Notes: a model not told the origin generated them from the letters alone. Positions 7,935 to 15,129 are shown, counted from the stretch's first letter. The stretch: DNA of 27,713 nt from a bacterium (GCA_004563405.1 SFTH01000033.1:1-27713); one strand, 5' to 3'. A program made the numbers and translations.

Positions 7935-9173
7935 TTAATCTTTATTTAACAAAGCCGCATTTTTTCCCTGAATTTCGGCCTTGGTATCGCTGCTCAGAGG
8001 CCCAATGCGGTAGTTAAAGGCCACGCTGCAATTGGGATACTTCTGATAGAAGCGCGCCTTTACACGCTCCATCACCATGTGACCGGTGTTGTAATTGACC
8101 ATGGGGAGCAGCAGCGCCACGATGGTGGGACTGAAGCGGGCGACGGTATCGCCCTTGCGCAGGTTCACGCGCAGGATTTCGATGAGGCCCTGCATGATGT
8201 TGTCCTGTCGCATGGAGTCCATGACGGAGCCGTCCATGTTGCCGACCATGATCACGCCCAGGAACATGGTGGAGCCCAGGCGCTCCAGATTGCGCATCTG
8301 GAGGTTGAAGATCTCCTTGAAGACCATGTATTCGCAGATGAACGCGCCGCGCTGTTCGTTGCTCTCCCGCAGCTCGTTGCGGATGGACTCCAGGTTGAGA
8401 TCCAGCGTCTTGCCGGAGTTCACGATCTGCTTGTAGAACTCCTGCATGTTGTCGCTGGGGCGCACGCCCAGGTAGTGGTAGTAGAGGTGCATGACGTACT
8501 TGTACTGGAGCATGGCCTCGTTGTTGCGCTCGGTCCTGATCAGGGCGGACATGAGGTCCATGTGCAGGCGGTCGTCCAGGTTGTCCACCTCCAGGGCCTT
8601 TCGGCAGACGGAGATGATGCTGTCGTAGTCCTCCTTCTGCTTGAGCAGCTCCAGATAGCTGTAAACTGCGGCCATGTAGCGGTTGTGCAGGGAGGTGGCG
8701 CGGGAGAGCGCCCACTCGTTCTGCTCGCTGCTGAGCAGCAAATCTCCTCCATAGAGGCGCAGCAGGCGGTCGCACAGGTCGCGGCGGACGAGGTCGCTCT
8801 CCTCCTTGCCCTCCAGGCGCGCGAAGATGTCCTCGATCTCGTATACGTCCACGGTCATCTCCGGCATGCACTGCCAGCTGTACGCGCCGCGCTCCGCCAC
8901 GATGCAGCGGCCCAGATCAGGCACGACATGGTTCAGCAGCGCGCGCATGCGGCTGACGAGGGTCTTGAGGGCGTTTTCCGGGTTGCTGCTCTTCTCCTCG
9001 GACCAGAGCGCGGACATCAGGCGGTGGTTGGGAACGGATTCGCCCCGGCTCAGGATCAGAATCTGCATCAGCGACACGCCCTTGCGGGACTTGTCCACGA
9101 GCTGATCGACCTTGATTTCGTTGATGTAGAGCGCGAAGCTGCCCATCATCTGAATTCGAATTTTATCGGCCAT
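7935..9173 (-). CDS. SARP-family regulator (winged helix + BTAD) with degenerate GGDEF-like C-terminal domain
   Basis: The predicted product has 412 residues; the start at 9173 follows AGGAGGAAGAAAC. Residues 5-95 form an OmpR/SARP-type winged helix (IRIQMMGSFALYINEIKVD, ALKTLVSRMRALLN). Residues 100-250 are a bacterial transcriptional activator (BTAD) helical domain (DRLLRLYGGDLLLSSEQNEW, ALEVDNLDDRLHMDLMSALI). The last 140 residues or so follow the GGDEF fold (MFLGVIMVGNMDGS, LRKGDTVARFSPTIVALLLP), but the usual GGDEF signature is replaced by SPTIV, so no cyclase activity is expected; it may sense a nucleotide or a partner. The gene is 12 bases behind the PilT-type ATPase gene and ends the pilus operon, so it probably regulates this operon or the secreted-protein genes downstream. 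SARPs are best known from Streptomyces antibiotic clusters, but similar proteins occur in Clostridia. Confidence 0.8.
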   Translation of the reverse strand: MADKIRIQMMGSFALYINEIKVDQLVDKSRKGVSLMQILILSRGESVPNHRLMSALWSEEKSSNPENALKTLVSRMRALLNHVVPDLGRCIVAERGAYSWQCMPEMTVDVYEIEDIFARLEGKEESDLVRRDLCDRLLRLYGGDLLLSSEQNEWALSRATSLHNRYMAAVYSYLELLKQKEDYDSIISVCRKALEVDNLDDRLHMDLMSALIRTERNNEAMLQYKYVMHLYYHYLGVRPSDNMQEFYKQIVNSGKTLDLNLESIRNELRESNEQRGAFICEYMVFKEIFNLQMRNLERLGSTMFLGVIMVGNMDGSVMDSMRQDNIMQGLIEILRVNLRKGDTVARFSPTIVALLLPMVNYNTGHMVMERVKARFYQKYPNCSVAFNYRIGPLSSDTKAEIQGKNAALLNKD

Positions 9174-9185
9174 GTTTCTTCCTCC

Positions 9186-10250
9186 TCACATCCCGAGCCG
9201 CTTGCGCAGCGCGTCCGGGTTTACCGCATAGAGCGCCGCGGTCTCGCGGGCGATGCGCCCCTCTTTGCAGAGGCGCAAAAGTTCGTTGTCCATGGACAGC
9301 ATGGACTGGGCGGCGCTGCCGCTGTAGATCACGTTGTCCATCTGATAGGTCTTGCCGTCCCGAATCATGTTCTGGATGGCGCTGTTGACGGTCATGACCT
9401 CGAACACCGGGGTCTGGCCGCCGTCCACGGTGGGCACCAGCCGCTGGGAAACCACCGCCCGCAGCACCATGGACAGCTGGATGCGCACCTGCTGCTGCTG
9501 GTTGGGCGGGAAGGCGTCCACGATGCGGTCGATGGTCTTGGCCGCGCCCACGGTGTGCAGGGAGGAGAGGAGCAGATGCCCCGTCTCCGCCGCAGTGATC
9601 GCCGTCTGCATGGTCTCCTCGTCGCGCATCTCGCCCAGCATGATCACGTCCGGCGCCTGTCGCAGGGCCGCGCGCAGGGCGCGGGCGAAGGTGGGCGCGT
9701 CGGCGGGCACCTCCCGCTGGCTCACCAGGCTCCTGCCGTGGGAGTGGAGATACTCGATGGGGTCCTCGATGGTGATGATGTGGCCCGCGCGGCTCCTGTT
9801 GATGCAGTCGATCATGCAGGCCAGAGTGGTGCTCTTGCCGCTGCCCGCCGGGCCGGTGACCAGAATCATGCCGCTGCGCTGGCGGGAGAGGTCGATCACC
9901 AGATCCGGAATCGCCAGCTGGCGGGGATCCGGCAGGCCAAAGGTCACCACGCGGTAGGCCGCCGCCAGGGTGCCGCGCTGCCGGTAGGCGTTGCAGCGGA
10001 AGCGGCACAGGCGCTCCATCGAGAAGGAGAAATCGTCGTCGCCCTCCGAGAGCAGCTGCTCCATGCCCCGGTTCTTCGCCAGCGCGTAGGTCTGGCGGAT
10101 GAGCCGCTCCGTGTCCTCGGGCATCACGCGCTCCGGGAACAGCGGCGTCATCTGGCCCCGCACCTTCGCCGTCACCGGGGAGCCGGGCACGATGAAGATG
10201 TCCGAGCCGCCCAGATCCAGCGTCTTTTTCAGAATATCCTGTAACTCCAT
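9186..10250 (-). CDS. pilT: PilT-type (retraction) ATPase of a type IV pilus system
   Basis: The predicted product has 354 residues; the start at ATG 10250 follows GGTGG (a GTG 12 bases upstream overlaps that site). It is a hexameric secretion ATPase of the PilT/GspE superfamily. Visible motifs are Walker A GPAGSGKST, the Asp box ITIEDPIEYLHSH, Walker B PDVIMLGEMRD, the His box ETGHLLLSSLHT, and the PilT-type AIQNMIRDGKTYQM near the C-terminus, which separates retraction ATPases from PilB extension ATPases. The length fits the PilT family. It would act at the inner face of the membrane to depolymerise a pilus or to power filament dynamics, with the PilC-like protein at 11975-13033. No PilB/GspE gene is present in the window. 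It overlaps nothing upstream; a possible extra promoter lies at 10279-10306. Confidence 0.92.
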   Translation of the reverse strand: MELQDILKKTLDLGGSDIFIVPGSPVTAKVRGQMTPLFPERVMPEDTERLIRQTYALAKNRGMEQLLSEGDDDFSFSMERLCRFRCNAYRQRGTLAAAYRVVTFGLPDPRQLAIPDLVIDLSRQRSGMILVTGPAGSGKSTTLACMIDCINRSRAGHIITIEDPIEYLHSHGRSLVSQREVPADAPTFARALRAALRQAPDVIMLGEMRDEETMQTAITAAETGHLLLSSLHTVGAAKTIDRIVDAFPPNQQQQVRIQLSMVLRAVVSQRLVPTVDGGQTPVFEVMTVNSAIQNMIRDGKTYQMDNVIYSGSAAQSMLSMDNELLRLCKEGRIARETAALYAVNPDALRKRLGM

Positions 10251-10273
10251 GCGTTCCACCAATCATCCGATTC

Positions 10274-10291
10274 TTCCTATTATAATAGGAA
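10274..10291. promoter_or_regulatory. Perfect 18-bp palindrome over a -10 box upstream of pilT
   Basis: TTCCTATTATAATAGGAA is its own reverse complement and contains the minus-strand TATAAT at 10284-10279. It sits in the only sizeable gap (42 bases) inside the otherwise overlapping pilus operon. It could be an operator. Confidence 0.5.
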
Positions 10292-10306
10292 ATCAGAATT
10301 CCTCAA
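10279..10306 (-). promoter_or_regulatory. Possible internal promoter for pilT and the SARP gene
   Basis: On the minus strand TTGAGG (10306-10301) and TATAAT (10284-10279) are 16 bases apart. The -35 box lies inside the last codons of the preceding gene. Confidence 0.45.
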
Positions 10307-10721
10307 ATTCAAATTCCGCCGGCTGGAAGCTGTGCTCCCGCCACCGGTAGCGCGGCTGCTCCCCGGCGGGGCTGAGCTCCACCGCGCAGAACAGGCTGCG
10401 CCCGACCTCGCCCGCCTCCGTCCAGGAGACCAGATTGCCCTCCATCGAGAGGCCCTCGGGCAGGCGCGCCGCCACCGCGGCGAGATAGTCCGCCTCGCCG
10501 GCGCACTGCGCCAGCACCGCGTCCAGCGCCGCCAGCGTCTCCTCCGCCCGGGCGGAGATTTCGTACTCCGCCTCCACGAAGCTCCGGCTGCGCTCCGCCA
10601 GCTTTGCGTCGCTCCGGGCGCTCATCAGCGCCAGCAGGCCCAGCACGCTCATGCCGACCACCACGACCACCAGCAGAAGCGAGGGCGCGCCCGGGCCGAT
10701 GTGTATCTCGCGCCGCTTCAT
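10293..10721 (-). CDS. Small single-pass membrane protein of the pilus operon
   Basis: The predicted product has 142 residues. It is translationally coupled to the preceding gene (the ATGA overlap places its ATG on the stop codon), with GGGGAGG as the ribosome site. After a short basic N-terminus (MKRREIHIGPGAP) there is one membrane segment at about residues 14-34 (LLLVVVVVGMSVLGLLALM), followed by a soluble, Ala/Glu-rich helical part (AERSRSFVEAEYEISARAEE) and a small beta-rich tail. I do not recognise a named family. Position and topology suggest a pilus-assembly accessory protein that lies outside the membrane, comparable in role to the small membrane proteins that accompany minor pilins. 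Confidence 0.75.
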   Translation of the reverse strand: MKRREIHIGPGAPSLLLVVVVVGMSVLGLLALMSARSDAKLAERSRSFVEAEYEISARAEETLAALDAVLAQCAGEADYLAAVAARLPEGLSMEGNLVSWTEAGEVGRSLFCAVELSPAGEQPRYRWREHSFQPAEFEFEEF

Positions 10722-11119
10722 GCGTCCACCTCCCCGGGGAGATAGCGCGCCGCGTCCAGTTCCGCGAGCACGTCCTGCGCCCGCAGCGCCCGCACCCGGG
10801 CGGAATACAGCACGCCCGCGCCCGCGTCCCGCGCGTCGAGCTCCACCTCCAGGCGGAAGTCCTCGCCCTCCAGCTGCCAGAGCGCGCCGGACTCCTCAAA
10901 GCCCTGCGCCTTGAGCGCCGCCGCCATGTCGTCCGAGGCGCTCAGGCGATTGGCCAGGGACTGGGCCTCCAGCAGCGCCGCGCCCTGAACGCCCGCGCTC
11001 CGGCTGCACTCCCGGGCCGCCGCGAAGGTTTGCAGCAGCACCGACGCGCACAGCGCGAAGAACAGCACCGCGATCATGATTTCCATCAGCAGGGCGCGCT
11101 GGTTTCTTCCTCCGCTCAT
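10718..11119 (-). CDS. Minor pilin / prepilin-like protein
   Basis: The predicted product has 133 residues. The start at 11119 is chosen because GGGGAGGCGCTGCA precedes it and its ATG overlaps the upstream stop as ATGA; an upstream in-frame ATG at 11146 has no such site. The N-terminus has a prepilin character: a short basic leader (MSGGRNQR), then ALLMEIMIAVLFFALCASVL with Glu at +5 if cleavage is after Arg. Leaders of type IV prepilins normally have Gly at -1, which is missing, so peptidase processing is uncertain. The C-terminal part is a short beta-rich domain (LWQLEGEDFRLEVELDAR). It is probably a low-abundance pilus subunit that primes or caps the filament. Confidence 0.7.
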   Translation of the reverse strand: MSGGRNQRALLMEIMIAVLFFALCASVLLQTFAAARECSRSAGVQGAALLEAQSLANRLSASDDMAAALKAQGFEESGALWQLEGEDFRLEVELDARDAGAGVLYSARVRALRAQDVLAELDAARYLPGEVDA

Positions 11120-11625
11120 TGCAGCGCCTCCCCTCCGTCCGCGCACCGAAGCGCCGCGCAGAGCCTGTGGGCCCGACCCGTCGCGTCCACGCAGACCATC
11201 TCCAGCCGCGCGCCGTCCAGCGTCGCCCGGAGGGACCGGGCCGGACAGATCTCCTCGCCGTACTCCGGCGCGAAGGGCTCGTCTGCGGCGGCGAAGAGCT
11301 CCCGCAGCGCGCCGTCCCAGCAGTAGACGTAGGTCACATAGTCCTCTCCGTCTGCGTCGAGATCAAAGCACAGCGCATCCGTCTCTCCGATGCGCTCCAC
11401 GCGCACCGCGCCGGATGCGTCATTGCCCCGGACGATGTTCAACAGATAGCTGCCCAGCACCCGCTGCTCGTTGTGCAGGCGGGTCTCCTCAACGGTGGAG
11501 CGGTAGAGCTGGGCGCTCAGCAGCACCAGCAGCGTGGAGAACAGCGCGAACACGCCCAGCAGCAGAAAAACGAACGCGCCGGACATGCCGTGCCCCCGGC
11601 CGGAGGCGGGTTTGAATCTGCTCAC
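11116..11625 (-). CDS. DUF4860-like membrane protein of the pilus operon
   Basis: The predicted product has 169 residues. Its ATG overlaps the stop of the pseudopilin gene (ATGA) and its own stop overlaps the next start, so three genes are read as one translationally coupled block. After a basic N-terminus there is one membrane segment at about residues 14-38 (GAFVFLLLGVFALFSTLLVL) followed by LYRSTVEETRLHNEQRVLGS, a helix reminiscent of pilins. A beta-rich domain comes after it, with SGAVRVERIGETDALCF and DGALRELF. The pattern is that of the DUF4860 proteins that sit in clostridial type IV pilus clusters; the family assignment is from memory and not computed. The role is probably pilin-like or structural. 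Confidence 0.7.
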   Translation of the reverse strand: MSRFKPASGRGHGMSGAFVFLLLGVFALFSTLLVLLSAQLYRSTVEETRLHNEQRVLGSYLLNIVRGNDASGAVRVERIGETDALCFDLDADGEDYVTYVYCWDGALRELFAAADEPFAPEYGEEICPARSLRATLDGARLEMVCVDATGRAHRLCAALRCADGGEALQ

Positions 11626-11948
11626 AGGCCCGCCTCCCCCCGGATGCGGACGCGCACCTCGGGCATGACGTTTGAGGCGAACGCGTCGCAGTCCACGATG
11701 TAGCGCTCGCCGTCATAGGCGAGGCCGTAGTTTTCCTTCAGGTATTCCACATCCGCGGGGTAGCTGCCCTCCACCGCGTAGCAGGTGACCAGCGCATCGC
11801 GCACGGCCTGCCGCACGAGGGCCGTCTCCTCGCCGGAGGAGGCGCGGTCGATGCGGTTCAGCAGCAGGACCGCGGCGGCGAACAGCAGCGCAAACACAAC
11901 CAGCGTCAACGCCAGGCCCCGCCCGAAGCCGCTTCTCTCCTGCCGCAT
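11622..11948 (-). CDS. GspG-like pseudopilin / small pilus protein
   Basis: The predicted product has 108 residues; the start at 11948 follows GGAGGAGAAATTTC. A longer frame upstream to 12119 is rejected because it lies inside the PilC gene. The N-terminus (MRQERSGFGRGLALTLVV) leads into a membrane helix up to about residue 30. Then AVRDALVTCYAVEGSYPADV and EYLKENYGLAYDGERYIVDC follow, a pattern typical of the region after the helix in GspG/PilA-type pseudopilins (Cys-Tyr-Ala-x-Glu-Gly-x-Tyr-Pro-Ala). The canonical Gly/Glu+5 processing site is missing. It lies 26 bases behind the PilC-like gene and is probably the main or a major subunit of a short filament. Confidence 0.75.
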   Translation of the reverse strand: MRQERSGFGRGLALTLVVFALLFAAAVLLLNRIDRASSGEETALVRQAVRDALVTCYAVEGSYPADVEYLKENYGLAYDGERYIVDCDAFASNVMPEVRVRIRGEAGL

Positions 11949-11974
11949 GAAATTTCTCCTCCAAGCAATATATG

Positions 11975-13033
11975 TCACAGAATGCTGGAAATGACGCCCG
12001 CCATGGGAAGCATCACCGAAAGCAGCACCGCACCGATGACCACCGAGAGCACGCCCACCAGCGTGGGCTCGATGATGGCGACCAGGCGGTCGATGCGATC
12101 CTCCGCGTCCTCCTCGCACTCCCGGGCCGCGGTGGCCAGCGCGCCGTCGGCGCAGCCCGCCGCGCAGGCGGTGCGGATCATACAGGAGGTGAGGTTGTCA
12201 AACAGGCCGGAGGCGGCGATGGCCTCGCCCAGGCCCGCGCCCTCCAGCAGGTGCGCGCGCACCTGCTCCAGCTTTTCCCGGCTGGAATCGTCCCGCAACA
12301 CGCCGCAGGCCAGCTCCAGCGCCTCGTCCAGGGGATAACCGCTGGAGACGAGCATCGCCAGCACCGACGCGGCGCGGGATGCGGAGAGCTTCCGTTCGAC
12401 GGCGCCGATGGGTGGAAACAGCTTCTTCAGCCCCCGCAGCACCGCCCTGCGCGCGCCCGTGCGCAGCAGCAGGCAGCATACCAGCGCCGCAAGTACCACA
12501 ACGCCCACCACCACCAGCACCACAACGCCGATGTTCATGCCCAGGCGCATCATCAGATTGCCCGAAGCCGTCATCTCCACGCCCAGGCCCGCCAGCACAC
12601 GCCGGAACACCGGCAGCACCTTCACGAGCATCGCCAGCAGGATCAGCAGCATCATCACACCCAGCACGATGGGGTAAGCCACCGCGCTGGAGACCGCGCT
12701 GCGAATTCGCCCCTCCCGGCGGTAGGAATCCGAAAGGCCGCTCATGACCTCCTCGAGATGGCCCGTGCGCTCGCCGATGCCCGCCATCTCCACCATGTAC
12801 TCCGGCCAGCTTCCGCTCCGGGCTAGAGCTTCCCGCAGGGAGCCGGTTTCAATGACCAGCGCGCTCACCCGGGCGTAGTCCGCCTCCATGGGGCTGCCCG
12901 CGTAGCTCTGGGCCAGGGCTTCCATGCCGTCGTGCAGGGGCATGCCCGCGCGCAGCATCATCGCCACCTGGGCGCAAAAGCCGGAAAGCTCCTCCGGGGT
13001 CTTCCTCCGGCTGCCGGGTTTGTGTTTCGCCAT
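11975..13033 (-). CDS. pilC: Type II secretion/type IV pilus platform protein (PilC/GspF family)
   Basis: The predicted product has 352 residues. The family has two cytoplasmic T2SSF domains separated and followed by membrane segments, and this is seen here. Domain 1 lies at about residues 12-130 (FCAQVAMMLRAGMPLHDGME; GERTGHLEEVMSGLSDSY; SAVAYPIVLGVMMLL). Membrane segments lie at about 115-140 and 165-195. Domain 2 lies at about 215-325 (LSASRAASVLAMLVSSGYPL; IEPTLVGVLSVVIGAV), and a last membrane segment ends the protein. It forms the inner-membrane platform on which the ATPase acts and through which pilins are inserted. It is preceded by the transglutaminase-like gene with a 30-base gap and followed by the pseudopilin gene, consistent with one operon. 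Confidence 0.92.
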   Translation of the reverse strand: MAKHKPGSRRKTPEELSGFCAQVAMMLRAGMPLHDGMEALAQSYAGSPMEADYARVSALVIETGSLREALARSGSWPEYMVEMAGIGERTGHLEEVMSGLSDSYRREGRIRSAVSSAVAYPIVLGVMMLLILLAMLVKVLPVFRRVLAGLGVEMTASGNLMMRLGMNIGVVVLVVVGVVVLAALVCCLLLRTGARRAVLRGLKKLFPPIGAVERKLSASRAASVLAMLVSSGYPLDEALELACGVLRDDSSREKLEQVRAHLLEGAGLGEAIAASGLFDNLTSCMIRTACAAGCADGALATAARECEEDAEDRIDRLVAIIEPTLVGVLSVVIGAVLLSVMLPMAGVISSIL

Positions 13034-13063
13034 GTCTCTCTCCCTCTTCTCCCGCTGCGGGGA

Positions 13064-13885
13064 TCAGTAATAGCGCTCCGCCGTATACACGACGTCCTTG
13101 GAAAAGCCGCTCAGCACGGCGGTGACGTCCAGCCGACGGTACTCGCCGTCGATGCACACGTTGTTCCAGGCGTGGTAGTTGTTGTCCGCATAGCCGATCA
13201 CCAGCTGCGTGGGGACGCCCTGCACCCGAAGCATGCAGGCCGCCACCGCCGCGAGATCCTGGCAGAGGCCCATGCGCGTCTCGAAGCAGCCGTCCACGTC
13301 CCCCAGATAGCTGCCCGGGCCGGTCAGCGCCCGCACATAGTCGTAGACGAAGCCCCGGGTCATGAAGTCGCGAACGGCCTCCAGCTTCTCCTCGTCCGTG
13401 GTCAGGTTCGCGCAGAGCTCCTCGGACGCGCGCACTGCGGGAGAATCCTGGGTGTAATTCACATACTGGCTGGGGCATAGGAAGGCCGCGTCCTCCCGGC
13501 TCAGGGAGACGTTCAGCGAGACCTCGCCCTCCTTGGAGTAGCGGTTGGACTTGACGTTTTTGTAGAGGGAGACGCCGTAGCTCCCGCTGCCCAGCTGCAG
13601 GGGAAAGACCTCGTACGCGCCCTCGCCGTTCAGGTCGTAGGTGTAGGTCTCGTCGCCCCGGGTGATGCGCAGCTTGAGCTTCTTTGAGCCCGCCTCGCCC
13701 CGGGCCAGTATGTAACCCTGCTCGGCGTGGCTCGCATCCACCGTGAGGCTGCCCTTCTGCAAAATGCGCTCGCCGGACTGGGGCCAGACCGCCGCCAGCA
13801 GCGCAAAGGCCGCCGTCATTCCCGTCAGGAGCAGCGCCGCCAGGCACGCCGCGGCAATCCGCCGCCTCTCACGGTACGCAGGCAT
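13064..13885 (-). CDS. Membrane-anchored transglutaminase-like protein
   Basis: The predicted product has 273 residues; the start at 13885 follows GGAAGGAGGGCGCGC. A single N-terminal membrane segment (residues 10-33) follows MPAYRERRRIAAA, so the body is outside the membrane. The C-terminal part has the transglutaminase/papain-like catalytic triad pattern: Cys in GLCQDLAAVAACMLRVQG, His in NNYHAWNNVCIDG, and Asp in YRRLDVTAV. The N-terminal half is beta-rich (SLTVDASHAEQGYILARG, YTYDLNGEGAYEVFPL). Bacterial proteins of this class act as cysteine proteases or protein crosslinkers, or are inactive scaffolds. As the first gene of the pilus operon it may process or crosslink pilus or wall proteins; this is inference. 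A promoter is visible directly upstream. Confidence 0.8.
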   Translation of the reverse strand: MPAYRERRRIAAACLAALLLTGMTAAFALLAAVWPQSGERILQKGSLTVDASHAEQGYILARGEAGSKKLKLRITRGDETYTYDLNGEGAYEVFPLQLGSGSYGVSLYKNVKSNRYSKEGEVSLNVSLSREDAAFLCPSQYVNYTQDSPAVRASEELCANLTTDEEKLEAVRDFMTRGFVYDYVRALTGPGSYLGDVDGCFETRMGLCQDLAAVAACMLRVQGVPTQLVIGYADNNYHAWNNVCIDGEYRRLDVTAVLSGFSKDVVYTAERYY

Positions 13886-13920
13886 GCGCGCCCTCCTTCC
13901 GAATATGACAAGTCAGTTTG

Positions 13921-13949
13921 ATTGTATCACATTTCCGCCTTATTTACAA
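13921..13949 (-). promoter_or_regulatory. Sigma-A type promoter of the pilus operon
   Basis: On the minus strand TTGTAA (13949-13944) and TACAAT (13926-13921) are separated by 17 bases and lie about 36 bases upstream of the transglutaminase-like start at 13885. Confidence 0.6.
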
Positions 13950-14014
13950 CGCATTTTTCAAATATGTGCCCGATTTGCCACCAATTTGTAACCACCGGCC
14001 GGGCGCGCGCCGCC

Positions 14015-14043
14015 TTGCCATCGCGCGGCGGATGTGATAGAAT
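14015..14043 (+). promoter_or_regulatory. Sigma-A type promoter of trmO
   Basis: TTGCCA (14015-14020) and TAGAAT (14038-14043) are separated by 17 bases, 28 bases before the start at 14072. Confidence 0.55.
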
Positions 14044-14071
14044 TCTTCCATCGGGAAAGGGAGGTCTTGAA

Positions 14072-14773
14072 ATGGCGCAGGAAATCAAGATGCAGGTCAT
14101 CGCCCGGGTGCGCAGCGATTTTCCCACGAAGTTCGGCGTGCCCCGGCAGAGCGCGCTGGTGGAGGAATTGAAGTCCACGCTGGTCTTTGAGCCGGAATTC
14201 CGGGACGCAAACGCCCTGCGGGGCATCGAGCAGTTCTCCCACCTGTGGCTGATCTGGCAGTTTTCCGAAAACGCGGACGCGGGCTGGTCGCCCACAGTGC
14301 GCCCGCCCCGACTGGGCGGCAACCTGCGGCTGGGGGTGTTCGCCACCCGCGCGCCCTTCCGGCCGAACCCCATCGGCCTGTCCTCGGTGCGGCTGGAGGG
14401 GGTGGAGACGGATCCGAAGCTGGGCCCGGTGCTGCACATCGCCTGCGCCGATCTCATGGACGGCACGCCCATACTGGACATCAAGCCCTACATTCCCTAC
14501 ACGGACGCCCACCCGGAGGCCGCCGCGGGCTACACGGCGCAGACCCGGCTCCACGCCCTGCGCGTGGACTTCCCGGAGCCGCTGCTCGCGCGGGTGCCTC
14601 CGGAAAAGCGCGCGGCCCTGCGGGGCGTGCTCGCCCAGGATCCCCGGCCCTCCTACCAGGACGACCCGGATCGGGTGTACGGCTTCGGCTTCGCCGGGCA
14701 GGAGATCCGCTTCCGCGTGGCAGGAGAGACCCTGACGGTGGTGGAGGTCAGGGACGCGGGGGCAAGGCCCTAG
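14072..14773 (+). CDS. trmO: tRNA (N6-threonylcarbamoyladenosine(37)-N6)-methyltransferase-type protein (TsaA/TrmO family)
   Basis: The predicted product has 233 residues. The start at 14072 follows GGGAGGTCTTGAA; a longer frame to 13922 has no ribosome site and odd composition. TrmO adds a methyl group from S-adenosylmethionine to t6A37 of tRNA-Thr-type anticodon loops. Conserved family patterns are seen in order: FPTKFGVPRQSAL (residues 16-28), FSHLWLIWQFS (50-60), VRPPRLGGN and RLGVFATRAPFRPNPIGLSS (72-103), DLMDGTPILDIKPYIPYTD (126-145), and a C-terminal DPRPSYQ that belongs to the extra domain of this family. The length is normal. It ends with TAG, which shows that amber is a normal stop in this genome. 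It is a single-gene unit, divergent from the pilus operon. Confidence 0.88.
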   Translation: MAQEIKMQVIARVRSDFPTKFGVPRQSALVEELKSTLVFEPEFRDANALRGIEQFSHLWLIWQFSENADAGWSPTVRPPRLGGNLRLGVFATRAPFRPNPIGLSSVRLEGVETDPKLGPVLHIACADLMDGTPILDIKPYIPYTDAHPEAAAGYTAQTRLHALRVDFPEPLLARVPPEKRAALRGVLAQDPRPSYQDDPDRVYGFGFAGQEIRFRVAGETLTVVEVRDAGARP

Positions 14774-14776
14774 CAT

Positions 14777-14796
14777 CGCGCACGCGCGCGTGCGCG
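14777..14796. repeat. 20-bp CG-alternating palindrome
   Basis: The segment is its own reverse complement, centred between 14786 and 14787, and starts 4 bases after the trmO stop. It consists of alternating pyrimidine-purine steps only. Confidence 0.7.
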
Positions 14797-14842
14797 CAAT
14801 GCAAACAGCTCGTTGCCCGTGGGCGCAAGGTCGATTCCGCCG

Positions 14843-14864
14843 CCCCGCGCGCGTGCGCGCGGGG
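14843..14864. repeat. GC-only hairpin CCCCGCGC/GCGCGGGG
   Basis: Eight-base arms surround a GCGTGC centre. Neither side has a T-run. Confidence 0.65.
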
Positions 14865-14935
14865 GATGTGCGCAACGCAAGAGAGGCCAGAAGCCCAATG
14901 GGCGTCTGGCCTCAGCCTATAGAAAAATCAGGAGA

Positions 14936-15125
14936 AAGCGAGAGGGCCGAAACCCTCTCGCTTCAGACTGTCGAAAAACCCCGGGGGAGCGCGAGAGGGG
15001 CCGAAATCCTCTCGCTTTTTAATCGCGTCCAGCGGCATGTACGGCGGCCACGGGGCTGGTTTTTCCGGTCGAGTATTCCATTTCAAGAGAACAGGCGCTG
15101 CCATGCAATCTCCGCACCGGGCGGA
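14936..15125 (-). repeat. Structured intergenic repeat, copy A
   Basis: This is one of two related elements in the window (copy B at 17672-17875), both best read on the minus strand behind a minus-strand gene. In that direction it has a GCGGAGA-x-TGCA block, a middle part with TCCGCCGTACA-like sequence, a hairpin (15015-14991), the near-identical core CCCCCGGGGTTTTTCGACA (14987-14969), and then a last hairpin with an 11-bp stem (14963-14936: AAGCGAGAGGG and complement). The core matches copy B almost base for base over about 30 bases; the rest is diverged but colinear. It does not code for protein. Confidence 0.7.
14991..15020 (+). terminator. Rho-independent terminator of trmO (part of repeat copy A)
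   Basis: GCGAGAGG (14991-14998) pairs with CCTCTCGC (15008-15015) and is followed by TTTTT at 15016-15020. It is the only hairpin with a plus-strand T-run between trmO and the next gene. Confidence 0.6.
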
Positions 15126-15129
15126 TGCG

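Larger units (their letters stand above)
14774..15129. other. Convergent intergenic region full of hairpins; no gene seen
   Basis: Between trmO (+) and the phospholipase gene (-) I see no coding sequence. The region has two very GC-rich palindromes (14777-14796 and 14843-14864), a hairpin at 14883-14913 (GAGGCCAGA/TCTGGCCTC with inner GCCC/GGGC), and one copy of the structured repeat described separately. The trmO transcript is probably ended by the last plus-strand hairpin of the repeat (14991-15020). Confidence 0.7.

Noticed and set aside
8079..10244. 721-codon plus-strand frame opposite the SARP and pilT genes
   Set aside because: It is an antisense shadow in GC-rich DNA with His/Ala/Val-rich composition; the minus strand has clear SARP and PilT motifs and ribosome sites.
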